Positions 1 to 9,306 of a stretch of DNA of 64,000 nucleotides are shown one piece after another. Under the pieces are notes generated by a model. That model was not told the origin of the DNA, searched no databases, and worked only from the letters and a program-made list of their open reading frames with translations. Position 1 is the stretch's first letter. The number at the start of each line of letters is the position of its first letter. Source of the stretch: Asaia siamensis (GTDB lineage Bacteria; Pseudomonadota; Alphaproteobacteria; Acetobacterales; Acetobacteraceae); contig NZ_BMCH01000009.1 in the NCBI RefSeq assembly GCF_014635085.1, positions 55,798-119,797 of the forward strand. Direction: 5' to 3'. The translations under genes and the position numbers were made by a program.

Positions 1-505
1 CCATCAGCGCCGCACCCACAGTAATGACACCGCAGGTGATTTCGATCAGGCGTCGCAGGATGCGAATCTGGGTCTGGTGCGAGCGCACGGTGATATCGTC
101 AACCTGCGCGCGGTTGGCGATGCGGTCGAGATATTTATCCGTGCCGAAACGAAAGGCCTTTATCAGCCCGAACCCGATGGTGATGATCGAGGCAAAGACG
201 AAGAAATGGGCCAGAAACTGGATGGTCTTTGGCGTAAAGCCCGTTGTGGCAGGCAGGGCAGCACTGGCCGCCACAATCATCAGCAGCAGGCGGACATGGT
301 TCTGCAGCCGGGCGATCGTCTCGTGAATGAAGGCGATACGCCGCAGGCCGGGCAGGCGGGGAAGTGCTTCCGTGATCAGGCGGCTGAAAAGCAGCGCGAA
401 CAGGGCGGCGGCACAGAGAAGCAGGGTGGAGGCGAGTGAGGGCGGCAGCCAGTCGAACCATGCGAGGAGCCTCGACATGGAGTGTACATAGTCTTGCTTG
501 ATCAC
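1..505 (-). CDS. MscS-family mechanosensitive channel, N-terminal part (cut by window edge)
   Basis: The reading frame runs off the left edge, so only about 168 N-terminal residues are visible. The start is GTG at 505, preceded by AGGAGAG with short spacing; an in-frame ATG at 478 is the alternative. The translation has hydrophobic segments (around LASTLLLCAAALFALLF, then LLLMIVAASAALPA, then FFVFASIITIGFGLI). These are followed by the linker RSHQTQIRILRRLIE, which resembles the stretch before the pore helix in MscS-like channels. The family forms homoheptameric inner-membrane channels that open under membrane tension to relieve osmotic stress. The pore helix and the cytoplasmic vestibule lie outside the window, so the subfamily cannot be judged. 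It shares the strand of the YfeH-like gene and lies about 130 bp downstream of it. Confidence 0.7.
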   Translation of the reverse strand, partial: MIKQDYVHSMSRLLAWFDWLPPSLASTLLLCAAALFALLFSRLITEALPRLPGLRRIAFIHETIARLQNHVRLLLMIVAASAALPATTGFTPKTIQFLAHFFVFASIITIGFGLIKAFRFGTDKYLDRIANRAQVDDITVRSHQTQIRILRRLIEITCGVITVGAALM

Positions 506-637
506 AGTCTCTCCTGACGCTTTGCGGGAGGGGCGTCAGAATGTCACCTGTGCATGATCTCTCCTGGCGCCCCAGTCAGGGGTTTAACCGCTGACTCCTC
601 AGGCGTTTCCCATGAAAGAGCCGTAAGAAAAGGTTTT

Positions 638-1600
638 TCAACCTTCTTCGCCGGAGGTATGGCGCGCGGCAAAGCGTCTTGCGAGCAGCGTGCAGATGAA
701 AAGCTGGATCTGGTGATACATCATGAGCGGAAGCACGACCGTGCCGACTGCGGCTGCGGGGAACAGGATATTGGCCATGGGCACGCCGGTTGCGAGGGAT
801 TTTTTCGACCCGCAGAACATGAGCGAAATGCTGCTGGCTTCACTGAATCCGGCAAAACGGCCGATCCCGCGAGAAAGGAACAGAACCAGTGCCAGAAGCA
901 CCGTATCGAACACTGCCGTAATGAGCAGATCAGGCACCGAGACGCGATGCCAGATGCCTTCCACCACGGCATGGCTGAAGGCCGTATAGACCACGAGAAT
1001 GATCGATCCGCGATCGCTGAGTGAAAGTAGTTTCTTGTTGCGTCGTGCCCAGTCGCCCAGACGTGTGTGCAGAAGCTGGCCCAGCCCGAAAGGCAGAAGC
1101 AGCTGGGTGGCGATGTCGATGATGGCGTGGCCGGACCATACATTGCCGCGCTGAACGATCAGCGCGACCAGAATGGGCGTTGCGACGATACCCGCCAGAT
1201 TGGAGAGTGTTGCCGCACAGATAGAGGCGGGCACATTGCCGCGTGCGATCGAGGTAAGGGCGATGGAGCTTTGCACCGTCGAGGGCAGGCAGCACAGAAA
1301 CAGCACGCCATGCCACATGTCGGGTTTGAGCAGGCCAGGCATGAGCGCGTGCAGAACGATACCGAGCACGGGAAACATCAGAAACGTGCAGCCGAGCACG
1401 CTGCCTTGCAGACGCCAGTCGCGCACACTTTCCAGCACGGCTCCGGGTTCAAGCCGTGCGCCTTGCAGAAAGAACATGATGGCGATGCAAAGCGTCGTCA
1501 GATGGGTCAGCAGCGTTGCGCCCAGCCCGTGACAGGGTAGGAACGTCGCGAGCACGATGGCGGCAATCAGGCTGAGCAGGAAAGGGTCGAGTTTGCGCAT
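638..1600 (-). CDS. Bile acid:sodium symporter-like membrane transporter (YfeH type)
   Basis: An inner-membrane protein of about 320 residues with roughly nine or ten hydrophobic segments. From memory it aligns along its length with the Escherichia coli YfeH type of the SBF-like/CPA superfamily. Shared stretches include LDPFLLSLI near the start, FLQGARLEP, LPSTVQSSIA, CGSKKSLATGVPMAN and LPLMMYHQIQL. The substrate of this subgroup is not established; organic anion or metabolite transport is inferred from the superfamily. I chose ATG 1600 because the YfeH N-terminus begins just before LDPF; ATG 1627 and a longer frame to 1645 are possible. No strong ribosome-binding site distinguishes them. 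Confidence 0.8.
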   Translation of the reverse strand: MRKLDPFLLSLIAAIVLATFLPCHGLGATLLTHLTTLCIAIMFFLQGARLEPGAVLESVRDWRLQGSVLGCTFLMFPVLGIVLHALMPGLLKPDMWHGVLFLCCLPSTVQSSIALTSIARGNVPASICAATLSNLAGIVATPILVALIVQRGNVWSGHAIIDIATQLLLPFGLGQLLHTRLGDWARRNKKLLSLSDRGSIILVVYTAFSHAVVEGIWHRVSVPDLLITAVFDTVLLALVLFLSRGIGRFAGFSEASSISLMFCGSKKSLATGVPMANILFPAAAVGTVVLPLMMYHQIQLFICTLLARRFAARHTSGEEG

Positions 1601-1809
1601 GGGGAGCGATTTCCACCGCAAAGCCATGGTTTGGCAAGAGGCCATGACGGGTTATTGCGCGGAGTGAGCGCGATCGGGAGACGCAACTCCGTGATCAGCG
1701 CGGAAGAACGGCGCGCAGGCTGTGGCTGGCAGCAGCAACGCGCCGTTTGTCTGGAGTCTGCTGGGAGCAGTCGTGTCTTCGTGGCAGCGTGGTCAGGCAG
1801 GATGACCGG

Positions 1810-1833
1810 ACCGGGCGGAGGAAGCCGCCCGGT
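1810..1833 (-). terminator. GC-rich hairpin downstream of the first Hint gene
   Basis: A perfect 9-bp stem, ACCGGGCGG with CCGCCCGGT around a 6-nt loop, lies 13 bp past the stop codon of the Hint-domain gene. There is no T-tract on the minus strand, so it is a possible terminator or mRNA 3' stabiliser only. Confidence 0.4.
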
Positions 1834-1845
1834 CTGGAAGACGTG

Positions 1846-4542
1846 TCAGGCCGTGATGCGATAGCAGGCCACTTCATCCTTGTCGGCAAGATAGGGGCCA
1901 GCAGCCAGAACCTGCACCGAGAGAATGCTGCCGCCGACCGGAAGGTCGATGTCCAGTGTGATCTCGGCGTTGCCTGTCGTCCATCTGGATTGATCGTTTT
2001 CCAGAGCAGTCCAGCCCTTGAGCGCTGCGATTTCGTGATGATCGGTCAGGCGCAGGGTACCCTGTGCAGTGAACACGCTTATCTCACCAACCAGAACACC
2101 GAGTTCGCGTCGATCATCGATAAAAGCGCCGATTGTATCGACAGGGCGACTTGTGCGGGAAACAAGGCTGAACTTTCTCTGGTTAGACGGCACCATGAAG
2201 ATGGTGTGGCCGTTACTATGCCGCACCGGTCGAACGATCTTGCCCCCTTCCGTAACAAGATGAAGGTTGGCATCAGCGGTCAGGGCTGGCTGATTGATTT
2301 TCGTTGCCACACCCATCTGGGCTGCTCGCGCTTCGATCTTGCGATAGAGGGGCTCGATGACAGAGCGCTCGACTGTGAGCGGGGCTGCTGCGTGAGTCTC
2401 CCAGGTGATTCCTTTTTTCGGAAGGCGCACCACCGTATCGTTTCGGTCCATACGCAGGCTGTTGCCTGTGTCGAGATAGCTTTCTGTCAGCACGCCATCT
2501 GCCCAGATGACCGAATGTGAAGCGGTTTCGACGTGATAGTAGCGAAACTGGGCCTCGCTCATATCGTAAAAAACACTGCTGCCATTGACGAGCATGCGCA
2601 CCGGAACGAAAGCGCCATCGAGATAGAGACAGTGCTCAGCCGTAACGAGCATATCCTTGTGCGGGACGTTATCACCCAGAGCATCCTTGAGCACGCGCAC
2701 CGGGAAGCCGGAGAGATCAGCAGGCAGAACGGTGCTGGCGTGAATTTCGCCACTGCCAATCCAGGTAACGGGGCGAGCAATTGTCGCGCCGGTCTTGGGA
2801 TCGAAGGTCAGGATTTCGTCGCCAATCGACAGATCTTCTACAGCGGTCTCGCCGGACGGCGTGCGGATCATGGCCCCTGCGAGGAAGCAGGCCTGCGACC
2901 CGCCATAGATATTAGCGACGCCACCAGAGCCGACATTGAGTGGCTGAACCAATGTACCGCCGCTCGAAACTGTGAGGGTCGTATTCGAGATGGACGGGCC
3001 GGTAATGGATCCGCCCGACATCACCGTGACGGTGTCGTTGCCGCCATAGGTCGTATAGAAGGTATCATTGACCGAGCTGCCGCCGGCAGAGATGATGACG
3101 TCGGCAGAGTTGCCGTAATTTCCTGACATGTAGCCACCAGACTGAACGATGACGTAGCCATTATTGAGGGTCGAGTTGAGCAGTTTACCGCCATTCTGGA
3201 CCGTGATGGTCGGGCTGCTCAACTGCGCCTGCAGCATACCGTCGACTGTTGCGCCAGACGTGATGACAAGGTTGGCACCGGTCAGGAAGACGGGGCCGGT
3301 GATGCTAACGGAGCCACTCTGATAATAGGTGGTGCCATTGACATTGACGGCGGACCAGGTGCCTCCGCTGAGATTGCCGTTTGTATAGGCATTATTGCTT
3401 GTGACCAGGCTGGGGTTCTGCGTCACATTGCTGGTATTGGAAGAAATGATAACGCCAGCCGATGTGACTCGCCCACCCGATCCGACGACGATGCCATCCA
3501 GAGTCGCGCCATTTACGGCGGAAAGTCTGATATTTGTGTTGACGACGGCACTTGTAACTGTCGCGCCGCTTTGAACCGTGACAGTGCTAGTACCTGTTCC
3601 CGCTACGTAGAAATCATCATTCTGCGATTTCGCACCCGTCGCATAGGTGATGGTGTTGCTATTGAATTCGTTGTTTGCAGTCGAACCGCCAGCACTGACC
3701 GTGATGACACCATTATTGACAGTCGAATGAATGAGTGAGCCACCGCTCATGACGGTGATACGCGGTGTGCCGGTAGCGGCGGCGCCCAGGACACCGGAAG
3801 CAACGGCGCCGGATGTCACGATAAGCGTGGTATTGGCATTGAGAACGACAGGCCCCGAAACGGTCACTCCTCCGCTCTGATAAACCGTGGTGCCGTTAAC
3901 ATTGACGGCGGACCAAGTCGAGCCATTGAGCAGAGCCTGCTTATAGCGTTGGGCATCCGTCGCAAGGTTTTGGGTAACTGTTGAGCCGGTACCCACCGAG
4001 GCGCCATTTGCAATGCTGACGGTGCCGCCGTCGTGGCTGGTGAACGTGCCCACGCTTGCGCCACTTGCGGCGGACATGGTGGTGTTGGCCAGATCCGTGC
4101 CAGTAATATAGCCGCCATTCATGACCGTGACCGTATCGGCCGTTCCGGCAACAGCCTTGAACTGATCATTGACTGAGCTGCCACCGGCACTGACAGTTGT
4201 TTTTTGCGAGTCACCAATATTGCCTGAGGTCAGTCCGCCACTCAGGATATTGGTCGTGCCGTCAGTCAGCGTCGAATTACGCAGAACGCCACCGTTCTGC
4301 ACATTGATGATGCCGCCCTTGGTCTGGACCAGACCATCCACAACGGCACCGGAGGTGACGTTAAGCGTTGCGGCGCCGAGGGTGACCGGGGCCGAAACGG
4401 TGACAGTACCACTCACGAATACCGTTTCGGTTCCCACTTTGACAGCCGACCATGTGCCAGCAGAAAGAGTTGTACCGACCGCGCGTGGCGTCACCGTAGC
4501 GTTGGCAGCGTTAGTTGTAACGCTCGAGGTAACGTCGGCCAT
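1846..4542 (-). CDS. Large secreted repeat protein with C-terminal Hint module (paralogue 1)
   Basis: 898 residues. Residues 1 to about 550 are low-complexity Gly/Ser/Thr/Val repeats of the AIDA/autotransporter passenger type (short units around VxSGGxxxN), predicted as beta-helix. They fall into three large repeats that begin near residues 28, 208 and 394 with TWSAV, followed by a YQSG or FVSG step. Cys552 opens a Hint_2-type module (CFLAGAMIRTP, then AVEDLSIGDEIL, then TAEHCLYL and YYHVE). About 200 residues of C-terminal extension follow. Hint modules can self-cleave, but whether this one does is unknown. There is no classical signal peptide, so a type I or unknown export route is inferred. 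A GGAG lies about 12 nt before the ATG. It is paralogous to 9307-11958. Confidence 0.75.
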   Translation of the reverse strand: MADVTSSVTTNAANATVTPRAVGTTLSAGTWSAVKVGTETVFVSGTVTVSAPVTLGAATLNVTSGAVVDGLVQTKGGIINVQNGGVLRNSTLTDGTTNILSGGLTSGNIGDSQKTTVSAGGSSVNDQFKAVAGTADTVTVMNGGYITGTDLANTTMSAASGASVGTFTSHDGGTVSIANGASVGTGSTVTQNLATDAQRYKQALLNGSTWSAVNVNGTTVYQSGGVTVSGPVVLNANTTLIVTSGAVASGVLGAAATGTPRITVMSGGSLIHSTVNNGVITVSAGGSTANNEFNSNTITYATGAKSQNDDFYVAGTGTSTVTVQSGATVTSAVVNTNIRLSAVNGATLDGIVVGSGGRVTSAGVIISSNTSNVTQNPSLVTSNNAYTNGNLSGGTWSAVNVNGTTYYQSGSVSITGPVFLTGANLVITSGATVDGMLQAQLSSPTITVQNGGKLLNSTLNNGYVIVQSGGYMSGNYGNSADVIISAGGSSVNDTFYTTYGGNDTVTVMSGGSITGPSISNTTLTVSSGGTLVQPLNVGSGGVANIYGGSQACFLAGAMIRTPSGETAVEDLSIGDEILTFDPKTGATIARPVTWIGSGEIHASTVLPADLSGFPVRVLKDALGDNVPHKDMLVTAEHCLYLDGAFVPVRMLVNGSSVFYDMSEAQFRYYHVETASHSVIWADGVLTESYLDTGNSLRMDRNDTVVRLPKKGITWETHAAAPLTVERSVIEPLYRKIEARAAQMGVATKINQPALTADANLHLVTEGGKIVRPVRHSNGHTIFMVPSNQRKFSLVSRTSRPVDTIGAFIDDRRELGVLVGEISVFTAQGTLRLTDHHEIAALKGWTALENDQSRWTTGNAEITLDIDLPVGGSILSVQVLAAGPYLADKDEVACYRITA

Positions 4543-5225
4543 CTCTTAATTCTCCGTCATCAGACCGCAATACTGCGTTCCGGTAGAGTTGTTGCTCTCT
4601 ACGCGCTTATTATTGTTTTGATACTTGCGACGACGTAAAAATGTCGGACAAGTCAGGTTCCCCCTAGTGAGGTTGCGATTATATAAACAATCGGCACCGA
4701 CGATTCCAATGACAAAACCTTTTTTTAATGTGTCGTAGTGAGATTGCGATTTCAGCATTCTCATTTTTTATGTAAAATATGCAAAAAAAATGGAATATAT
4801 AGAAATCTATAATTGAATTGATATAGAAATATCTAAGTAAATAAAATATAGTTCACCAGTTGGATGTTAATTTTTTGTAAATTTATACACAAGCAAATGT
4901 CGCATGGGGGAAAATATTAAAAAATAGCTCTGTAAGTATATATTTTATGAAATGTACTAGAAATGTCATTAATGTATTTTCCGATACATGTATATATCTG
5001 TATTGTGTCTAAAAAACTAAGAGAGGGATGAGGTATTTTTTTGCCGATCATATCTCCACCATTAAGGAGGAGGGGGTGGAAACGATCGGCATCTGTCTGT
5101 GTAAAGCTCTAACGGGTTGCAAGGCACGAACACGTTGTCGTGTTAAACGTCGGAGCCTCCTGACAAGCGGGGCAAGATCGCCTACAAAACGAAAATAGAA
5201 TTTTCGTTTCGAAAGATCGTTTCTG
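4543..5225. other. AT-rich divergent intergenic region
   Basis: About 680 bp between the minus-strand Hint gene and the plus-strand DeoR gene. From about 4600 to 5040 it is far more AT-rich than the surrounding genes, with runs of A and T. It must hold the promoters of both neighbours, but I cannot pick reliable -35/-10 pairs. I see no convincing gene or RNA. Confidence 0.6.
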
Positions 5226-5996
5226 ATGTCCATGGGCGTTAATAGCGCGACTCTCAAACGCCGCCTTGGCATCATCGATGCTGTCAGGCGGGCCGGGTTC
5301 CTGCGCACAGAGGCGCTGGCGGATCAGTTTGATGTCTCCATGGTGACGATCAGATCAGATCTGGCCTATCTCCAAAGCCAGAATCTTGTGATCAGAACTA
5401 ATGGCGGTGCGCGACCGGCCCATGATTACGCGGTCAATGCGCCGCTTGATGAAGCGCCGACTTTGTTCGAAGCCCGGGCGCTGGCAAGGGCGGTAGCTTT
5501 CCGGTTGCAGCCCGGACAATGCGTCTTTCTTGATAATTCACAGGCAGCGTCTTTCGTGCCGGTTCATGCGACCGCTGAAAATCTGCGTTTTGTGGTCAAT
5601 AGTTTCGAGACTTATCATTTGGCGAGCCGATGCAGCGATGCGGCAGTCTCATTGCTTGGCGGCGAATATGACCGGCTTGGCTATCCGCTGATCAGCCCTG
5701 CGGCCAATCATGCTCTCTCTTTCTATGATCTCGATCTTGCAGTGATCTCGGTCTCACAGATCGGCAAGACCGGGTTTTCGTGTCTCGACCAGACAGGGAA
5801 TTGCCTCGACGCCGCTATCTATCAGGCAAAGCAGGTTTTTCTGCTCACCGACCGGCTCGATCGTGTCGATGAGGAGGCGCAGCTGTTCGAATGGCGTGAC
5901 ACGATGTCGGTTCTGCATGGCGGCAGCCCGCCCGACGGCGCCGTGCTGTGTCAGGACTGGAGCGTTTTCGCTGACAAGCAGTCATCGCCCGACTGA
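5226..5996 (+). CDS. DeoR-family transcriptional regulator
   Basis: 256 residues. The N-terminal winged helix-turn-helix fits the DeoR signature: RRLGIIDAVRRAG, LADQFDVSMVTIRSDL, then LVIRTNGGA. The C-terminal two thirds is the DeoR sensor domain, which binds phosphorylated sugars in characterised members. It is the first gene of a same-strand cluster with a sugar kinase, a GatZ-like protein and a dehydrogenase, so it is the likely local regulator; tagatose 6-phosphate or a similar intermediate as effector is inference. The start is MSMGV at 5226, with ATG 5232 as an alternative; neither has a strong ribosome-binding site. The kinase gene starts 54 bp downstream. Confidence 0.82.
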   Translation: MSMGVNSATLKRRLGIIDAVRRAGFLRTEALADQFDVSMVTIRSDLAYLQSQNLVIRTNGGARPAHDYAVNAPLDEAPTLFEARALARAVAFRLQPGQCVFLDNSQAASFVPVHATAENLRFVVNSFETYHLASRCSDAAVSLLGGEYDRLGYPLISPAANHALSFYDLDLAVISVSQIGKTGFSCLDQTGNCLDAAIYQAKQVFLLTDRLDRVDEEAQLFEWRDTMSVLHGGSPPDGAVLCQDWSVFADKQSSPD

Positions 5997-6050
5997 GGGG
6001 CTTTTGCGCTCTTTGTTTCTCTTTTTCTCTTCCCGGATGGATATCTGACC

Positions 6051-7046
6051 ATGGCATCCAGTTTTCTGATGGATCTCGATCCCGAAGCGCCACGCTGTAT
6101 CGTCACGATTGGCGAGATTGTGGTCGAGATCATGGCCGAGACGCAGGGCGTCGGCTTTCTTGAGCCCATGACCCTGAAAGGCCCTTATCCCTCAGGCGCT
6201 CCTGCGATCTTCATCGATCAGGTGGCAAAGCTTGGTGGAGATTGTGGTGTGATCTCCGCGGTTGGACATGACGATTTCGGGACACTGAATGTCGAGCGCC
6301 TCAGACGCGACGGTGTCGATGTCTCGGCCATTCTGCGTGCGGAGTCCTATTCTACCGGCAGTGCGTTCGTGCGTTACCGCCCGGATGGCAGTCGGGATTT
6401 TGTCTATAATATACGTCAATCGGCCTGTTCGCAGGTTGGCCTGCATGAAGCGGCCCGGGGGCTACTGAAGCGTGCCACGCATTTTCATGTCATGGGGTCG
6501 TCTCTTTTTTCCTTCCCGATTATCGATGCGGTGACGACGGCCGTGCATCAGGTGAAGGCGCAGGGCGGTACGATTTCATTCGATCCGAATATCCGCAAGG
6601 AAATGCTCGATATCCCGGATATGCGGGCCGCCCTCGAATTGATGCTGCAGGAATGCGATATCTTCCTGCCCAGCGGGCCCGAATTGCTGCTGTTCTGCAC
6701 CGGTACGACTCAGGAAGAAGCCATCAGGGAAATTCTCGATATGGGTGTTTCCGAAATCGTGCTGAAGCAGGGCGCTGAAGGAGCAACGTGTTTCTGCGCC
6801 GACAAGACGCTGCGCAATGCGGCATTTACTGCTCAGGAAGTCGATCCGACAGGGGCTGGCGACTGCTTTGGCGCCACCTATGTCACGTGTCGCCTGTCTG
6901 GCAAGACCCGTGAGGATTCCCTGCGCTATGCCTGCGCTTCCGGTGCTCGTGCCGTATCGGTCTTCGGGCCGATGGAAGGGACATCGAGCTTCGCAGAGCT
7001 TGACCAGCTAATCGCAGCGCAAAAGCCGGCAGGAGCCGCATCATGA
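6051..7046 (+). CDS. PfkB-family sugar kinase, probable tagatose kinase
   Basis: 331 residues of the ribokinase/PfkB fold. The N-terminal strand IVTIGEIVVEI is followed by a substrate region around GPYPSGAPA. The C-terminal ATP/anion-hole motif DPTGAGDCFGATY (near residue 265) carries the catalytic Asp. The family phosphorylates sugars or nucleosides in the cytoplasm. Because the next genes encode a GatZ-like protein and a polyol dehydrogenase, D-tagatose (to the 6-phosphate) is the most economical substrate; fructose or another ketose is possible. The stop overlaps the next start by 4 bp (ATGA), showing translational coupling. Confidence 0.8.
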   Translation: MASSFLMDLDPEAPRCIVTIGEIVVEIMAETQGVGFLEPMTLKGPYPSGAPAIFIDQVAKLGGDCGVISAVGHDDFGTLNVERLRRDGVDVSAILRAESYSTGSAFVRYRPDGSRDFVYNIRQSACSQVGLHEAARGLLKRATHFHVMGSSLFSFPIIDAVTTAVHQVKAQGGTISFDPNIRKEMLDIPDMRAALELMLQECDIFLPSGPELLLFCTGTTQEEAIREILDMGVSEIVLKQGAEGATCFCADKTLRNAAFTAQEVDPTGAGDCFGATYVTCRLSGKTREDSLRYACASGARAVSVFGPMEGTSSFAELDQLIAAQKPAGAAS

Positions 7047-8293
7047 TCGCGTCACCTCTGTCCATGCTGCGTGCTCAATACGACAAGGGTCAGGGCCAGG
7101 CTCTCATTTCCGTCTGCTCGGCCCATCCGGTTGTCATTGAGGCGGCGCTTTTGCATGCAGCGTCGCGCAACCAACCTGCGTTGATTGAGGCAACCTGCAA
7201 TCAGGTCAATCAGGAGGGCGGCTATACGGGCATGACCCCTGAAGGTTTCAGGGATTATGTTTTTGGCATTGCCGATCGCGTCGGTTTTGCACGAGAGCAG
7301 ATCATTCTGGGGGGCGATCATCTCGGCCCCAATCCGTGGAAGTCCCTGCCGCCTGAAGAGGCGCTGCAAAAAGCATCCGACATGATTGCGGCCTATGCCG
7401 GGGCGGGTTTTACCAAACTGCATCTCGATGCCAGCATGGGGTGCAAAGGTGAAGCCGCGCATCTGCCCGATGCCGTCGTGGCCGAGCGTGCGGTGATGCT
7501 TGCCAGAAGGGCAGAAACCGTGGCGCCCGGTCAGGCTGTCTATGTGATCGGTACTGAAATTCCGACACCGGGCGGGGCGACAGAGGCGCTCGACCATGTG
7601 GTGCCGACCACGCCGGAAGCGGTGCGCGCAACCTATGCGGTGCATGAAGCGGCTTTTCGCGCGGCTCTGCCCGAAGCCTGGTCTCGTGTGATCGGCATTG
7701 TTGTGCAGCCGGGTGTGGAATTCGGTCATGACGATGTGGCGGTCTATCAGCCTGAGGCCGCCCGGGCGCTGGTAGCGAGTATGGCCGATCTGCCGGGGCT
7801 CGTTTTCGAGGCCCATTCCACCGATTATCAGCCGGGGGCTTCGCTGGCGCAACTCAAGCGCGATGGGTTCTGCATTCTCAAGGTAGGCCCCGAGCTGAGC
7901 TTCGCCCTGCGTGAAGCGCTGTATGGACTTGACGCGATCAACCGGTTTCGCCAGCCACAGGCGACCTCGCTTGTTGAGACCATGGAGCGGGTGATGCTGG
8001 CAGCGCCGGCGAACTGGCAGAGCCATTACCATGGCGATGCAGAGGAACAGCGTATTCTGCGCCATTTCAGCTATAGTGATCGCATTCGCTATTACTGGCC
8101 GGTGCCTGAAGCTGAAAAAGCAGTACAGGATCTGATGCGCTCATTGGGGCAGGATTCACTGCCCGAGACGATGGTCAGCCAGTATCTGCCCCGGTTTTTC
8201 GAGCGCGTTCAGGCGGGCGCCCTTGCCCCAGAAGCCGGGAATTTTCTGATCCAGTCGGTCCGGGATGTCCTGGATCGCTACGAAACGCTGTGA
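7043..8293 (+). CDS. GatZ/KbaZ-like protein, possible D-tagatose 6-phosphate 4-epimerase
   Basis: 416 residues, the usual length of the GatZ/KbaZ family (TIM-barrel; annotated in enterics as the non-catalytic subunit of tagatose-bisphosphate aldolase). Recognisable stretches are SVCSAHPVVIEAAL, IEATCNQVNQEGGYTGM, ILGGDHLGPNPW and KLHLDASMGC. No GatY/KbaY catalytic subunit is encoded in the window. In Agrobacterium a stand-alone GatZ-like protein was reported (from memory) to act as a tagatose 6-phosphate 4-epimerase giving fructose 6-phosphate. With a kinase upstream and a dehydrogenase downstream, that reading fits better than an aldolase subunit. It overlaps the kinase by 4 bp, with AGGAG just upstream. 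Confidence 0.8.
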   Translation: MIASPLSMLRAQYDKGQGQALISVCSAHPVVIEAALLHAASRNQPALIEATCNQVNQEGGYTGMTPEGFRDYVFGIADRVGFAREQIILGGDHLGPNPWKSLPPEEALQKASDMIAAYAGAGFTKLHLDASMGCKGEAAHLPDAVVAERAVMLARRAETVAPGQAVYVIGTEIPTPGGATEALDHVVPTTPEAVRATYAVHEAAFRAALPEAWSRVIGIVVQPGVEFGHDDVAVYQPEAARALVASMADLPGLVFEAHSTDYQPGASLAQLKRDGFCILKVGPELSFALREALYGLDAINRFRQPQATSLVETMERVMLAAPANWQSHYHGDAEEQRILRHFSYSDRIRYYWPVPEAEKAVQDLMRSLGQDSLPETMVSQYLPRFFERVQAGALAPEAGNFLIQSVRDVLDRYETL

Positions 8294-8318
8294 CTGGCAC
8301 AGCAGCAGGAATAGACAC

Positions 8319-9101
8319 ATGAGCACGAACAAGACGTTGCAGGATCGTGTTGCTCTTATCACCGGTGCCGCGCGTGGCATCGGCCGGGCTCTGGCCGAGC
8401 GCTACGCGCAGGAAGGCGCGAAGGTCGTGATCGGCGACCTGAACGAAGCGGGCGCCATCAGTGCCGCTGCGGCGCTAGGCGAGGGACATCTGGGCGTAAA
8501 GCTGGATGTCACGCGTCAGGAATCAATCGATGAGGCTCTGGCTGCGATCATTGCGCGCTATGGTCGCATCGACATACTCGTCAATAATGCCGGTCTCTTC
8601 GATCTGGCGCCGACAGTGGAAATAACGCGGGAAAGCTATCATCGCGTTTTTGCGGTCAATGTCGAAGGTCTGCTTTTCACGTTGCAGGCCGTGGCCCGTC
8701 AGATGATCGCGCAGGGCGAGGGCGGCAAGATCATCAATTTTGCCTCGCAGGCGGGGCGCCGCGGTGAGCCGCTTGTCGGCATTTACTGCGCGTCGAAAGC
8801 CGCTGTCATTTCGCTCACCCAGAGCACCGGGCTGGACCTCATCAAATACGGCATCAACGTCAACGCGATTGCGCCGGGTGTGGTCGATAACGAGCACTGG
8901 GATGATGTAGATCGTCGTTTTGCGCAGTACGAAAATCTGCCCCTTGGCGAAAAAAAGCGCCTTGTCGGCGCTTCTGTACCTTTTGGGCGCATGGCACGCC
9001 CTGATGAAATCGGCGGCCTGGCAGTGTTTCTGGCTTCCAGAGACGCCGATTATATCGTCTCGCAGACCTATAATATCGATGGTGGTAACTGGATGAGCTG
9101 A
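8319..9101 (+). CDS. SDR-family polyol dehydrogenase (galactitol/sorbitol dehydrogenase-like)
   Basis: 260 residues from ATG 8319, which follows CAGGA. An open frame extends upstream to 8265 but overlaps the previous gene. It is a classical short-chain dehydrogenase: cofactor motif TGAARGIG, the NNAG motif, the catalytic Tyr and Lys in YCASK with the upstream Ser in NFASQ, and a C-terminal DGGNWMS. An acidic residue after strand 2 (GDLNEA) suggests NAD+ preference. Similarity is to SmoS-like sorbitol/galactitol 2-dehydrogenases. In this operon it would oxidise a hexitol such as galactitol to D-tagatose for the kinase. It is the last gene before a strong terminator. Confidence 0.82.
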   Translation: MSTNKTLQDRVALITGAARGIGRALAERYAQEGAKVVIGDLNEAGAISAAAALGEGHLGVKLDVTRQESIDEALAAIIARYGRIDILVNNAGLFDLAPTVEITRESYHRVFAVNVEGLLFTLQAVARQMIAQGEGGKIINFASQAGRRGEPLVGIYCASKAAVISLTQSTGLDLIKYGINVNAIAPGVVDNEHWDDVDRRFAQYENLPLGEKKRLVGASVPFGRMARPDEIGGLAVFLASRDADYIVSQTYNIDGGNWMS

Positions 9102-9142
9102 GGGTAGTCGCGAGCGCGATCCTTCTCAGACCAACCGTCCGG

Positions 9143-9180
9143 AAAGGGTGGCATCGCAGCTGTCGATGCCACCCTTTTTC
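9143..9180 (+). terminator. Rho-independent terminator of the tagatose operon
   Basis: A perfect 14-bp stem, AAAGGGTGGCATCG with its complement at 9164-9177, with a 7-nt loop and ending in TTTTTC. The A-run on the left arm could also let it work for the convergent Hint gene, which ends at 9307. Confidence 0.9.
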
Positions 9181-9306
9181 ATGCGGCTCCTGCCGGGAAA
9201 GCCTTCGAAGCGCCTGAGCCGTTCCGTTCGTTTCCTGAGGGCCACAAGGCAGCGATTGCTTGCGGTCCTTGAAAACCAGGCTTTGGCCTGAAGCGAAGGC
9301 CGGGTT

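Noticed and set aside
7043..8293. Tagatose-bisphosphate aldolase as a complete enzyme
   Set aside because: Only the GatZ/KbaZ-like partner is present; no class II aldolase subunit with zinc-binding residues is encoded in the window.
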